36,573 nt of DNA from Chloroflexi bacterium OLB13. GTDB lineage: Bacteria > Chloroflexota > Anaerolineae > Aggregatilineales > Phototrophicaceae. The notes under the pieces were generated by a model, which saw only the letters and a program-made list of their open reading frames with translations, was not told where the DNA came from and made no database searches. Shown piece after piece: positions 23,909 through 31,273 of the stretch. Each line of letters starts with the position of its first letter. The first letter of the stretch is position 1. The DNA is taken from contig JZRA01000131.1 in the NCBI GenBank assembly GCA_001567485.1, positions 1 to 36,573 on the forward strand, read 5' to 3'. The translations under genes and the position numbers were made by a program.

Positions 23909-24336
23909 CGCGAATTCCAGTCGCCCTTCGCCGAGAGATCGTCGACCGCGCTGGAGGTTGCTGCGAGTATTGCCGCTTGCCTGTCTCAGAGCTCATGTTT
24001 GCACTTGAGATCGACCACGTAATCCCTGAGAAACACGGCGGTCCAACTACAGCAGACAACCTATCGCTGGCATGCTTGCGCTGCAATCGGCGAAAGGGAA
24101 GTGACATCGTATCCTTCGACTGGGAGACAGGCCAGAGAGTCGATCTCTACAACCCGCGAACAATGCGATGGGACGATCATTTCAACTATCAGGAGGATGG
24201 ACTCCTCGCCTCACTGACAGCGATTGGCGCCATGACAATCAAGTTTCTGCTGCTCAACACGATCGAACGAGTCGATGAACGCCGTTCGCTTACCCAGTAC
24301 GGTCTGTACCCGTGCAATCCGCCCAGACAAATCTAG
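23905..24336 (+). CDS. HNH endonuclease
   Basis: A 143-residue nuclease-fold protein with a complete HNH site. The zinc pairs are Cys20-x-x-Cys23 (CEYC) and Cys57-x-x-Cys60 (CLRC). The catalytic His38 is in EIDHVIP, Asn52 is in ADNLSLAC, and the last N is in CNRRKG. The basic N-terminus (RIPVALRREIVDRA) would contact DNA. The C-terminal half is helical and has no known function. GC is visibly lower than in the flanking fad genes, which suggests later arrival. Target and biological role (restriction, toxin or homing) are unknown. It sits 23 bases upstream of the thiolase start, keeping the fad operon readable. Confidence 0.87.
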   Translation: MTRIPVALRREIVDRAGGCCEYCRLPVSELMFALEIDHVIPEKHGGPTTADNLSLACLRCNRRKGSDIVSFDWETGQRVDLYNPRTMRWDDHFNYQEDGLLASLTAIGAMTIKFLLLNTIERVDERRSLTQYGLYPCNPPRQI

Positions 24337-24359
24337 TAACCGAGGTGAAAGGAAACCCC

Positions 24360-25547
24360 ATGACCCGTGAAGCCGTAATCGTAGCCGGAACCCGCACCGC
24401 CGTCGGAAAGGCCGTGCGCGGTTCGACCAAGACCGCTCGCAGCGACGAGATGATGGCGACCGTCATCCAAGAGCTGATGCGCCAGACCAATGGCAGGCTC
24501 GACCCGCTGGAGATCGACGATGTGATCGTCGGCTGTGCGATGCCCGAGGGTGCGCAAGGTCTGAACTTCGCCCGCGTGATCGCGCTGCGCGCCGGCCTGC
24601 CGGTCGAGACCGCCGCGCAAACGGTCAACCGGTTCTGCTCGTCCGGCCTGCAAACCATCGCGATGGCGGCCGAGCGCATCATCGCTGGCGGCGCAGACAT
24701 CATCATCGCCGGCGGCGCGGAGACGATGTCGCTGGTGCCGATGTCCGGCCACCACATCAGCCCGAACCCGTACATGGCCGAGCACGACCCGAACGTGTAC
24801 ATGAGCATGGGCCACACCGCCGAACGTGTCGCGTCCGAGCACAACGTCAGCCGCGAGGACATGGACGCCTTCGCGCTGCAAAGCCACCAGAAGGCCGCGG
24901 CGGCGTATGACAGCGGCAAGTTCGCGGATGAGATCGTGCCGTTTTCGTGGGAGGAGACCGTCATCGGCGAGAACGGTCTACCAACCACCTTCACCCAGAC
25001 CATCACCGTGGACGAGCACCTGCGCCGCGAGACGACGCTCGAAGCGCTCGCCAAGCTCAAGCCGGTGTTCAAGCCGACCGGCAGCGTCACCGCCGGCAAC
25101 TCCTCACCGCTAAGCGACGGCGCGGCCGGGGTGATCGTGATGGAAGCAGAGACCGCGGCGCGCTTGGGCTTCACGCCGATCGCGCGTTTCGTCGGCTTCA
25201 ACGTGATGGGCGTGCGGCCGGAGGTCATGGGCATCGGGCCGGTGGCAGCTGTGCCCAAACTACTCAAGCGCGCCGGCATGTCGCTCGACCAGATCGACCT
25301 GATCGAACTCAACGAGGCGTTCGCGTCACAGGCGCTGGCGGTGATCCGGGCGTTGGACATGAATCCCGACATCGTCAACGTCAACGGCGGCGCGATTGCG
25401 CTCGGTCATCCGCTGGGATGCACCGGCGCCAAGCTGACCGTGACGCTGATGAACGAGATGAAGCGCCGGAACAGCAAGTACGGCATGGTCACGATGTGCA
25501 TCGGCGGAGGCATGGGAGCCGCCGGCATCTTCGAGAACTTGAACTAA
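24360..25547 (+). CDS. fadA: Acetyl-CoA acyltransferase (thiolase, FadA-like)
   Basis: A 395-residue thiolase catalysing the last step of beta-oxidation (3-ketoacyl-CoA plus CoA). The nucleophile is Cys93 in RFCSSGLQTI. The general-base His is in ALGHPLGCTGA, and the second Cys is in MCIGGGMGAAG. The family signature NGGAIALGHP is complete. The length is normal for the FadA/AtoB group. ATG 24360 follows AAAGGA at about seven bases; an upstream in-frame ATG at 24312 overlaps the HNH gene and adds non-homologous residues. It acts after FadN and is followed by a strong terminator. Confidence 0.93.
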   Translation: MTREAVIVAGTRTAVGKAVRGSTKTARSDEMMATVIQELMRQTNGRLDPLEIDDVIVGCAMPEGAQGLNFARVIALRAGLPVETAAQTVNRFCSSGLQTIAMAAERIIAGGADIIIAGGAETMSLVPMSGHHISPNPYMAEHDPNVYMSMGHTAERVASEHNVSREDMDAFALQSHQKAAAAYDSGKFADEIVPFSWEETVIGENGLPTTFTQTITVDEHLRRETTLEALAKLKPVFKPTGSVTAGNSSPLSDGAAGVIVMEAETAARLGFTPIARFVGFNVMGVRPEVMGIGPVAAVPKLLKRAGMSLDQIDLIELNEAFASQALAVIRALDMNPDIVNVNGGAIALGHPLGCTGAKLTVTLMNEMKRRNSKYGMVTMCIGGGMGAAGIFENLN

Positions 25548-25562
25548 GCGATAGACCCCGTG

Positions 25563-25597
25563 ACCTGCCCGTCCGCGCGTGATGGACGGGCAGGTTT
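25563..25597 (+). terminator. Rho-independent terminator of the fad operon
   Basis: ACCTGCCCGTCC at 25563-25574 and GGACGGGCAGGT at 25584-25595 form a perfect 12-bp stem with a 9-base loop, followed by a short T run. It lies 15 bases after the thiolase stop. Confidence 0.85.
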
Positions 25598-25859
25598 GGG
25601 ATCTCGTGCCGATGTCCCCGCAGTCTGCCCGCTGCGGCAACCCGTTCGTGTGAGTTTCCGAATAGGATGGACTGGCAAAGGATCAGCAGGCGGTGGTGAG
25701 GTTAGACGCGAAGCCCGCCGCACTGCGGTTAACCTCTACTATCTCGAGAGTTTTACTTCAGCACGCTTGATGGTTTCTATGTGTTCCCAAATACGCCCCG
25801 TCCCCCGTGCTATCATCATCCCCTGAACCACTTCGCCACGCGCCACAGGGGACACCACC
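25598..25859 (+). promoter_or_regulatory. Spacer with a candidate promoter for the MDR dehydrogenase
   Basis: This 262-base stretch has no convincing gene. TGC plus TATCAT at 25811-25816 is an extended -10, about 40 bases before the ATG at 25860. The remainder shows nothing recognisable. Confidence 0.4.
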
Positions 25860-26885
25860 ATGCGCGAGTTCGTCCTGATCGCTCCGTACACAATCGACTT
25901 CCGCGAAGCTGAACCGGCCCCGCTCCGGCCTGACGAGGTGCGCGTTCGCACGATTTTAAGCGGGATCAAGCACGGCACCGAGCTGACTCTGTACGAAGGT
26001 AAGACACCGTTCCTGCACAAACGTTTCGACCCCGGCCTGCGCCTGTTTATGGATGATGAGAGCCAGTCATTCTACCCGACATTCCTCGGATCGTGGGCGG
26101 TCGGGGACGTGATCGAGGTCGGGGCGGACATCCGCAATTTCGCCGTGGGCGACCGCGTTTTCGGGCCGATGCCGCACCGGCCGGAAAACGTGACCCAGAC
26201 CGCACGCCTGTATCATCTCGGCGAACTCGACCCGGCCGCCGCCGTATTCACCGACCCCGGCATCTTCGCGCTGACCGCCGTGCAAGACGCGCAGATCAAA
26301 GTCGGCGATCATGTGGCGGTATTCGGGATGGGCGCGCTTGGCCTGCTGGCGGTGCAGTTCGCGCGCATGAACGGCGCGGAAACGGTGATCGCCGTTGACC
26401 TGCTGCCGGATCGGCTCGAACTGGCCCGCGAGTTCGGGGCGGACTACGCGCTCAACCCGAAAGACGGCGACGTGTCGCTGGAGATCAAGCGTCTGACGGG
26501 CGACAAGGGCGTCGACGCCGCCATCGAGATTTCCGGCTCGGTCGCGGCGCTGCAAAGCGCGATCCGTGCGGTGCAGCCGTGCGGGTTGATCGTCGCGGCC
26601 AGCTACTACAAGGGGCAGCAGTCGATCGAATTAGGCGCGGAATGGCATCACAACCGGCTGACGCTGATCTCCAGCATGCCGGTCTGGGGGATGCCGCACC
26701 GCTGCGCTCCTCTGTGGAGCCTTGCGCGCGTCGAGCAAACTGTCATCCGACTGCTGCGCGCGGGGAAGATCGCCACCGCGCCGATGGTGTCCGCGGTCTT
26801 CGCCTATGAGGACGCCGCCGATGCGTACCGGACGATCTCTGCTAGCCCTGAGCAGTACATCAAGACGGTGTTCGAATACGCATAG
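25860..26885 (+). CDS. Medium-chain dehydrogenase/reductase (zinc-independent type)
   Basis: A 341-residue MDR oxidoreductase with a GroES-like N-terminus and a Rossmann domain (VFGMGALGLLAVQFARMNGA, acidic AVDLLPDRL that favours NAD). It resembles the group containing bacteriochlorophyllide dehydrogenase BchC-like and sorbitol-dehydrogenase-like proteins. The usual catalytic zinc cysteine in the SGxCGTD position is replaced here by SGIKHGTEL, and the four structural zinc cysteines are missing. Catalysis without zinc, or a reductase role, is therefore expected. ATG 25860 follows AGGGGA by eight bases. The gene converges on the GVGP-repeat protein gene, with a shared terminator. Confidence 0.85.
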   Translation: MREFVLIAPYTIDFREAEPAPLRPDEVRVRTILSGIKHGTELTLYEGKTPFLHKRFDPGLRLFMDDESQSFYPTFLGSWAVGDVIEVGADIRNFAVGDRVFGPMPHRPENVTQTARLYHLGELDPAAAVFTDPGIFALTAVQDAQIKVGDHVAVFGMGALGLLAVQFARMNGAETVIAVDLLPDRLELAREFGADYALNPKDGDVSLEIKRLTGDKGVDAAIEISGSVAALQSAIRAVQPCGLIVAASYYKGQQSIELGAEWHHNRLTLISSMPVWGMPHRCAPLWSLARVEQTVIRLLRAGKIATAPMVSAVFAYEDAADAYRTISASPEQYIKTVFEYA

Positions 26886-26900
26886 CGGGTTGAATCGAAA

Positions 26901-26925
26901 CGGCCCCCTGAACGTTAGGGGGCCG
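26901..26925. terminator. Hairpin between convergent genes
   Basis: CGGCCCCCT at 26901-26909 and AGGGGGCCG at 26917-26925 form a perfect 9-bp stem with a 7-base loop, followed at once by a CGCTG/CAGCG mini-stem. There is no T run. It can serve the ends of both flanking genes. Confidence 0.65.
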
Positions 26926-26947
26926 CGCTGTGCAGCGCAGGGATAGG

Positions 26948-27856
26948 CTATTCGCCGTTCTTGCGCTTCGATTTCTCGGCTTCGTGATCGACGAACACGA
27001 TCTTACTGGGGCCTACGCCGCCTTCCAGCTTGACGAACACGGACTCCGCCGCTAGATCGTACCCTTCGGTCTGCCACACCTTCTTGCTTTTCTGCACAAG
27101 GCCGTTCGGGCGATGGAACGGCCCAAGCCCACCGTCATAGTCGACCATGAACGGGGTGCCTTCGGCGAGCCGGATCGTCATCGGCCCGACGCCCGCTTCG
27201 ACGTCCAGCGTCAGGTTCGCGCCGGCCGGGACATTGACCGTGACCGGCCCGACTCCACCTTCGATCCGCAGTGTGCTCTTGAGATGCGCCGGCACATTGA
27301 CCGTCAGCGGCCCGACACCGGCCTCGACCTTCGCCTTGTAGTCACCTTCGGGCAGATAAACCGTCGCCGGCCCCACGCCCCCGTCGACATGGGCGCTGAT
27401 CAGCGACAAGTCGCGCGCGTCGACAAGCGCTTCGCCGACGCCGGTCTCGACCTTCAGCTCAAGCGGGATCGCCGCCGTCAGGGCCGCGTCGATGTACAGA
27501 TCTTTCTTGCCCATACCGCCGATGATGCCGCGGAACCCGCCGCGCATCACCTGATTCTCGATCTTCACCGTCTTGCCCGCGCCGTTGCCGGACTGCGACA
27601 CGACGTAGTTCATCTTGCCGATGTGCTTGGTCTCCACCTGCGCCAGCAGGCTCTCATCCTCGACCGGGTGGACGTGCAGCTTGCCCATGCCGCCGTTGAT
27701 CTCGACCTTGGCGACGGTCGCCTCACCGATCTTCTCATCGAAGTACGACGTTTCCGGCTCTTCGCCGATCGTGCTGACGACCTCGCCGATCTTGTTCGCC
27801 AGACCGCTGAAGTCAAACGAAAACTCGGTTTCGACGTTCTTCTTTTTATCGCTCAT
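26948..27856 (-). CDS. Beta-solenoid protein with GVGP repeats (toastrack/DUF4097-like)
   Basis: A 302-residue protein without a signal peptide or membrane segment. The first 40 residues are polar and acidic, with MSDKKKNVE and EFSFDFSGLANKIGEVV. From about residue 139, five consecutive units of 20-21 residues each begin G-V/L-G-E/P (GVGEALVDA, GVGPATVYL, GVGPLTVNV, GVGPVTVNV, GVGPMTIRL). A sixth partial unit (GLGPF) and a last GGVGPSKIVF follow. This is the pattern of the toastrack fold in the DUF4097/LiaF-type families, an adhesin-like stacked beta sheet. Those relatives are usually membrane tethered or exported; this one is not, so a cytosolic or partner-bound role is likely. ATG 27856 has GAGGA about nine bases upstream. 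Confidence 0.75.
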   Translation of the reverse strand: MSDKKKNVETEFSFDFSGLANKIGEVVSTIGEEPETSYFDEKIGEATVAKVEINGGMGKLHVHPVEDESLLAQVETKHIGKMNYVVSQSGNGAGKTVKIENQVMRGGFRGIIGGMGKKDLYIDAALTAAIPLELKVETGVGEALVDARDLSLISAHVDGGVGPATVYLPEGDYKAKVEAGVGPLTVNVPAHLKSTLRIEGGVGPVTVNVPAGANLTLDVEAGVGPMTIRLAEGTPFMVDYDGGLGPFHRPNGLVQKSKKVWQTEGYDLAAESVFVKLEGGVGPSKIVFVDHEAEKSKRKNGE

Positions 27857-27977
27857 GGCGCGCTGTCCTCACTGAACGGGTATCCATTGATTGGCCTACT
27901 GATGATACGCGCGGGGTGGCCGAAAGGTTGCAACTTGGTACAGTTAGATTCGTGCAATCTACGCGTTGAGGTCGAAG

Positions 27978-28598
27978 GTGAGGTATCGTCGGGGTCGGCC
28001 CGGACTGGGTGGCGCTGGGCTTCCGCCGTGGCTTGTGTTCATGCTGGCGGTCGCGGTCGTGTTCGGGGCCTATTACGTGTGGACGGGCGTGCAAGGCTTC
28101 TTGCGCGCCGGCGGCCTCGGCATCGTCGAAGCGACCCAACGCGCCGAGTTGATCGCAAGCGCGACGGTGGCGCGGGCCGCTACGATCACCGAAGCCGCCC
28201 CGGAAATCACGCTGCGTCCGTCTCCGACGCCGCTGCCGCCGTGTCAAGACTTCGCGGTCGTGCCCCGTGTCGCCATCGTCCGTGAACGCCCCTCGACGGC
28301 GAGCGCAATCGTCGAACAAATCCCGCTGGGCACGATCGTCTGCGTGTTGAGCCGCGAGCCAGAACCGAACGAGGATTGGTACCTGCTCGATGTCGAGCCA
28401 CGCACGCGCCGCCTTGATGCCGGCTATATGCGCTTTGACCTGATCGAGCCGGTCAACCCGACGCCGACGCCCAGCAACACCGTGCCGCCTCCGCCGACCG
28501 TCACGCCGCTGCCGGCCAGCCCATCGCCGCGCCCATCCATCACCCCGACACCATCCCTTGTGCGCGAAGGACTCATCGTCCCTACGCCTCAGCCTTAG
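27978..28598 (+). CDS. Single-pass membrane protein with SH3-like domain and Pro/Thr-rich tail
   Basis: A 206-residue protein. A short basic cytosolic start (MRYRRGRPG) is followed by one membrane helix (PPWLVFMLAVAVVFGAYYVW), then an extracellular helical stretch. A small beta domain comes next (FAVVPRVAIVRERPSTASAIV, VPLGTIVCV-like strands), resembling bacterial SH3 domains that bind peptidoglycan. The tail is made of Pro, Thr and Ser (NPTPTPSNTVPPPPTVTPLP), as in surface proteins of Chloroflexota. GTG 27978 is preferred because GAGG lies six bases upstream; a TTG at 27966 has no ribosome site. The 3' end overlaps the convergent VOC gene by 17 bases. Confidence 0.7.
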   Translation: MRYRRGRPGLGGAGLPPWLVFMLAVAVVFGAYYVWTGVQGFLRAGGLGIVEATQRAELIASATVARAATITEAAPEITLRPSPTPLPPCQDFAVVPRVAIVRERPSTASAIVEQIPLGTIVCVLSREPEPNEDWYLLDVEPRTRRLDAGYMRFDLIEPVNPTPTPSNTVPPPPTVTPLPASPSPRPSITPTPSLVREGLIVPTPQP

Positions 28599-29004
28599 GC
28601 ACGGGAAGTTCGTACAGCTCCAGCAGCACTCCGCCCGTGCTCCTCGGATGGACAAAGGCATAGCGCGTGCCATCGTCGCGGGTGTTCGGAGCCGCGTTTA
28701 TCAGTTCGACGTGCGCGTCGGCAAGCGATTTGAGCGCCGCGTCGATGTCCGGCACTTCAAGGCAGAGATGATGCAGGCCGCCGCCGGTCTTGGCGAGGTA
28801 ACGCCCCACGCCGGTCTCGCCGCTGGTCGGTGAAATCAACTCGATCTCCGCCCCGCCGACGGGAAGAAACGCGATCTCCACCTGTTCGGTATCGTTCTGC
28901 TCTAAGCGCCCGACCGGCAGGCCCAGCGCATCGCGCCAGAAACCTAACGCGTTCGACAGGTCAGACACGACGATCGCGATGTGATTGATTTGAAATCCGG
29001 ACAT
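28582..29004 (-). CDS. mce: VOC-family protein, probable methylmalonyl-CoA epimerase
   Basis: A 140-residue glyoxalase-fold protein. The likely metal ligands are His in INHIAIVV at the start of the first module, His in GGGLHHLCLEV in the second, and a final Glu in LLELYE. The pattern NHIAIVVSDL and GGGLHHLCLEVPDI is that of methylmalonyl-CoA epimerase, which interconverts (2R)- and (2S)-methylmalonyl-CoA in propionate metabolism. No mutase or carboxylase gene is adjacent, so the substrate call rests on similarity alone. The ATG at 29004 is chosen because AAGGGGAC lies five bases upstream; an ATG ten codons earlier lacks a site. It overlaps the SH3-like gene at its 3' end. Confidence 0.85.
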   Translation of the reverse strand: MSGFQINHIAIVVSDLSNALGFWRDALGLPVGRLEQNDTEQVEIAFLPVGGAEIELISPTSGETGVGRYLAKTGGGLHHLCLEVPDIDAALKSLADAHVELINAAPNTRDDGTRYAFVHPRSTGGVLLELYELPVPKAEA

Positions 29005-29064
29005 GCCGTCCCCTTGTTGAGTCGTCAAGATCACCTACCAGTGTGCCAGAATCCGTAGATCAAT

Positions 29065-29099
29065 CGCAATTGTCGGGTTGGACGTTGCGTGCGTATAAT
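29065..29099 (+). promoter_or_regulatory. Promoter of signal peptidase I, apparently leaderless
   Basis: A consensus TATAAT at 29094-29099 is preceded, 18 bases upstream, by TTGTCG within CGCAATTGTCG. The predicted start of transcription falls at 29106-29107, on the A of the start codon itself. The same 11-base -35 block occurs before the epimerase gene at 31211. Confidence 0.7.
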
Positions 29100-29106
29100 G
29101 GAAGCG

Positions 29107-29760
29107 ATGACGACCACAACCCCGAACAACATGGCAGATCAGATTCTTACGCCGCGCACGGCCAGCGCGCCGCGTGTGCAGATTCCGCGCCCGCGCCTGC
29201 ACCGTCCCGGCATGCTGCGCGAAATCCTGAACAACCTCTTCTTCATTTTCTCCGCGCTGATTATCGCAGAAATGGCGTTCCCACGGTCAACCATCGACGG
29301 CCCCAGCATGCAGCCTACGTTGTTCGCCGGCCAGCATCTGCTCATCAGCCGAATGGACTACTTGTTGGGCGAGCCGAAACCGGGCGATATCGCCGTGTTC
29401 GATGCGCCGGGCGAGCCGGTCGAAATGTTGATTAAGCGTGTCATCGGCGTGCCGGGCGACACCATTGAGATCAAGGTGCATCCCGCCGAGCGCGACGCGG
29501 ACGGCAACACGGTTGCGCCCGGTTACGCCGACGTGTTCCGCAACGGCGAACTGCTCGACGAGCCGTACTTCGTCAACCGGCCGTGTACCAACTGTCGCGA
29601 CGCGGTTTGGGAGCTTGGCCCGAACGAGTACTTTATGATGGGCGACAACCGCAACCACTCCAACGACTCGCGGCGGTTCGGCCCGGTCACGCGCGACCGC
29701 ATCGTCGGTCGGGCGATCTGGCGCTACCTGCCGCCGCAGGACTTCGGGCCGCTGTCGTAA
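29107..29760 (+). CDS. lepB: Signal peptidase I
   Basis: A membrane serine protease of 217 residues that removes signal peptides on the outer face of the membrane. One transmembrane helix lies at about 41-57. The catalytic Ser67 is in GPSMQPT and Lys110 in LIKRVIGVPGD, with the closing motif MGDNRNHSNDSR. Cys residues in NRPCTNCRD are an insert near residue 160. No ribosome site precedes ATG 29107. The TATAAT only eight bases upstream suggests leaderless translation. An ATG at 29098 would lie inside the promoter, and one at 29131 also lacks a site. It heads the run of envelope genes through 33780. Confidence 0.93.
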   Translation: MTTTTPNNMADQILTPRTASAPRVQIPRPRLHRPGMLREILNNLFFIFSALIIAEMAFPRSTIDGPSMQPTLFAGQHLLISRMDYLLGEPKPGDIAVFDAPGEPVEMLIKRVIGVPGDTIEIKVHPAERDADGNTVAPGYADVFRNGELLDEPYFVNRPCTNCRDAVWELGPNEYFMMGDNRNHSNDSRRFGPVTRDRIVGRAIWRYLPPQDFGPLS

Positions 29761-29823
29761 GTCGCTCATCCCGAAGTACAATAAGTGACGATAAGCCGGA
29801 AACCCCGGAGAAGGGCGGACTCG

Positions 29824-30126
29824 ATGCCTGAGCTTTCACGTTCCATCTGCCCCCGCTGCCAAATTGGTCAACTGCGTACGACGCACCTGCCGTATGCCGC
29901 CATCGAAAGCGGCCAACTGGTCTGCGTGCCGTCTATGCCGGCGTTGGCGTGCGACGTGTGCGGACATCGGATCTTCCAGCGCGAACCGGTCAAGCAGTTG
30001 TACGTCATGCTGGGCGCGGCACGCCACCGGCGCGGCAGCCAACCGCCCCCCACTCAGCGCGGCGCCCGGCCCGACAGTACGGCGAAAGACTCGGCGCCCC
30101 GCACGCCACGGACGAAAAAACCCTAA
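29824..30126 (+). CDS. Small zinc-ribbon protein (YgiT/MqsA N-terminal type)
   Basis: A 100-residue protein with two CxxC knuckles: CPRC at 9-12 and CDVC at 43-46, separated by a strand-rich stretch (TTHLPYAAIESGQLVCVPSM). This is the YgiT-type zinc finger of MqsA-like antitoxins and related free-standing proteins. The helix-turn-helix that MqsA uses for DNA binding is not visible. The tail from residue 66 is basic and Pro-rich. No toxin gene is adjacent, so a toxin-antitoxin role is not supported. ATG 29824 has GAAGGGCGG upstream. It lies between lepB and the WecA-like gene, on the same strand. Confidence 0.7.
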   Translation: MPELSRSICPRCQIGQLRTTHLPYAAIESGQLVCVPSMPALACDVCGHRIFQREPVKQLYVMLGAARHRRGSQPPPTQRGARPDSTAKDSAPRTPRTKKP

Positions 30127-30132
30127 GGCGCG

Positions 30133-31170
30133 ATGGATAACTTGCAGTTCTTCCCCATCCTCGTGGTGGGATTTGTTGTGTCGCTCGGGTTGACCCCGGT
30201 CGCGCGGCAGCTTGCGATGCGCCTCGGCGTCGTCGCGATCCCCAACAACCGCACCATCCACGCCGATCACAAACCGTTGATGGGCGGTCTTGCGATCTAC
30301 AGCGGGTTTGCGCTGGCGCTCGTCTTGTTCAGCCCGCCGGCGTACCTGACTCAGTTCGGGTCGGTGCTGGCGGGCGCGGCGTTCATCGCGCTCGTGGGCC
30401 TGCTCGACGACCGCTACAACCTCGGTATTCGCACGCGGTTCATCGCCGCGGCGGTCGCCGGCACGGTGGTCGTGGTGTCGGGCGTCCGGTTCGAGATGAC
30501 CGGCGTCACGCTGATCGACGGCGCGATCACGGTGTTCTGGATCATGGCGCTGACCAACGCGCTCAATTTTCAAGACAACATGGACGGGCTGGCGGCGGGA
30601 TGCAGCGCCATCGCCGCGGCGTTCTTCTTGCTGATCGCGCTCAGTCAGGGCTTGGTGCTGGTGGCGCTGTTGTCGGCGGCGGTGCTGGGCAGCGCGGTCG
30701 GCTTCTTGATCTACAACTTCGCGCCGTCCAGCACGTTCATGGGCGATATGGGCGCGCTGATGCTCGGCTTCGTGCTGTCGATCATCGCGGTCAAGCTCGA
30801 CATGGTGCAGGGGCCGGTCGCGCCGCAGTGGTTGATCCCGGTGCTGGTGCTGTGGCTGCCGGCGTTCGACATCAATCTGGTGATCTTCACACGGCTAAGC
30901 GAAGGACGCTCGCCCGGACAGGCCGGCCGCGATCACACGTCGCACCGGCTGATGAGCCTCGGCCTCAGCTCGCGGCGCGTGCTGCTGATCCTGTACGGGC
31001 TGTGCGTGTTGTTCGGCGCGGGGGCGCTCGCGCTCAGTTGGGCGCCGTCGTGGCCGCTGGCGCTGGCGCTGATCGCGCTGATCGCCCTGCTGTACCTCGT
31101 CGCCGCACAAATCCGCGCGCACTATCAGCTCGAACCCGGCAAACGCCCTGCCACACCCGCCACAACGTAG
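30133..31170 (+). CDS. Polyprenyl-phosphate sugar-1-phosphate transferase (WecA/MraY family)
   Basis: A 345-residue membrane enzyme with about ten hydrophobic segments that moves a sugar-1-phosphate from a UDP-sugar to undecaprenyl phosphate. Visible motifs are ADHKPLMGGLAIY in the first loop, the acidic LVGLLDDRYNL, the catalytic NFQDNMDGLAAG, and FMGDMGALMLGF. The C-terminal basic loop GRDHTSHRLMSLG carries the histidine-rich motif of the WecA/TagO branch rather than MraY. It would start synthesis of a lipid-linked polysaccharide such as teichoic-acid-like or O-antigen-like polymers. The ATG at 30133 comes six bases after the zinc-ribbon gene, so the two are co-transcribed. Confidence 0.9.
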   Translation: MDNLQFFPILVVGFVVSLGLTPVARQLAMRLGVVAIPNNRTIHADHKPLMGGLAIYSGFALALVLFSPPAYLTQFGSVLAGAAFIALVGLLDDRYNLGIRTRFIAAAVAGTVVVVSGVRFEMTGVTLIDGAITVFWIMALTNALNFQDNMDGLAAGCSAIAAAFFLLIALSQGLVLVALLSAAVLGSAVGFLIYNFAPSSTFMGDMGALMLGFVLSIIAVKLDMVQGPVAPQWLIPVLVLWLPAFDINLVIFTRLSEGRSPGQAGRDHTSHRLMSLGLSSRRVLLILYGLCVLFGAGALALSWAPSWPLALALIALIALLYLVAAQIRAHYQLEPGKRPATPATT

Positions 31171-31210
31171 CGATCTGGCCGGATCGTTCCGAACAATTCT
31201 TGACGCCAAC

Positions 31211-31244
31211 CGCAATTGTCGCGCAGGGCGGGCGACTTTATAAT
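31211..31244 (+). promoter_or_regulatory. Promoter of the UDP-sugar epimerase gene
   Basis: TTGTCG (31216-31221) within CGCAATTGTCG and TATAAT (31239-31244) are 17 bases apart. The transcript start would be near 31251, leaving a 23-base leader with a strong ribosome site. Confidence 0.75.
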
Positions 31245-31273
31245 GCTGCGGACGCACCGAGAGGGGGACGCAC

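Noticed and set aside
22239..24107. 622-codon open frame antisense to fadN
   Set aside because: It mirrors fadN codons in a GC-rich gene, has His/Arg-rich low-similarity text, no ribosome site, and crosses the fadN stop and the small gene downstream.
29824..30126. MqsRA-like toxin-antitoxin locus
   Set aside because: Only the zinc-ribbon half is present; no toxin gene or DNA-binding domain, and the neighbours are envelope genes.
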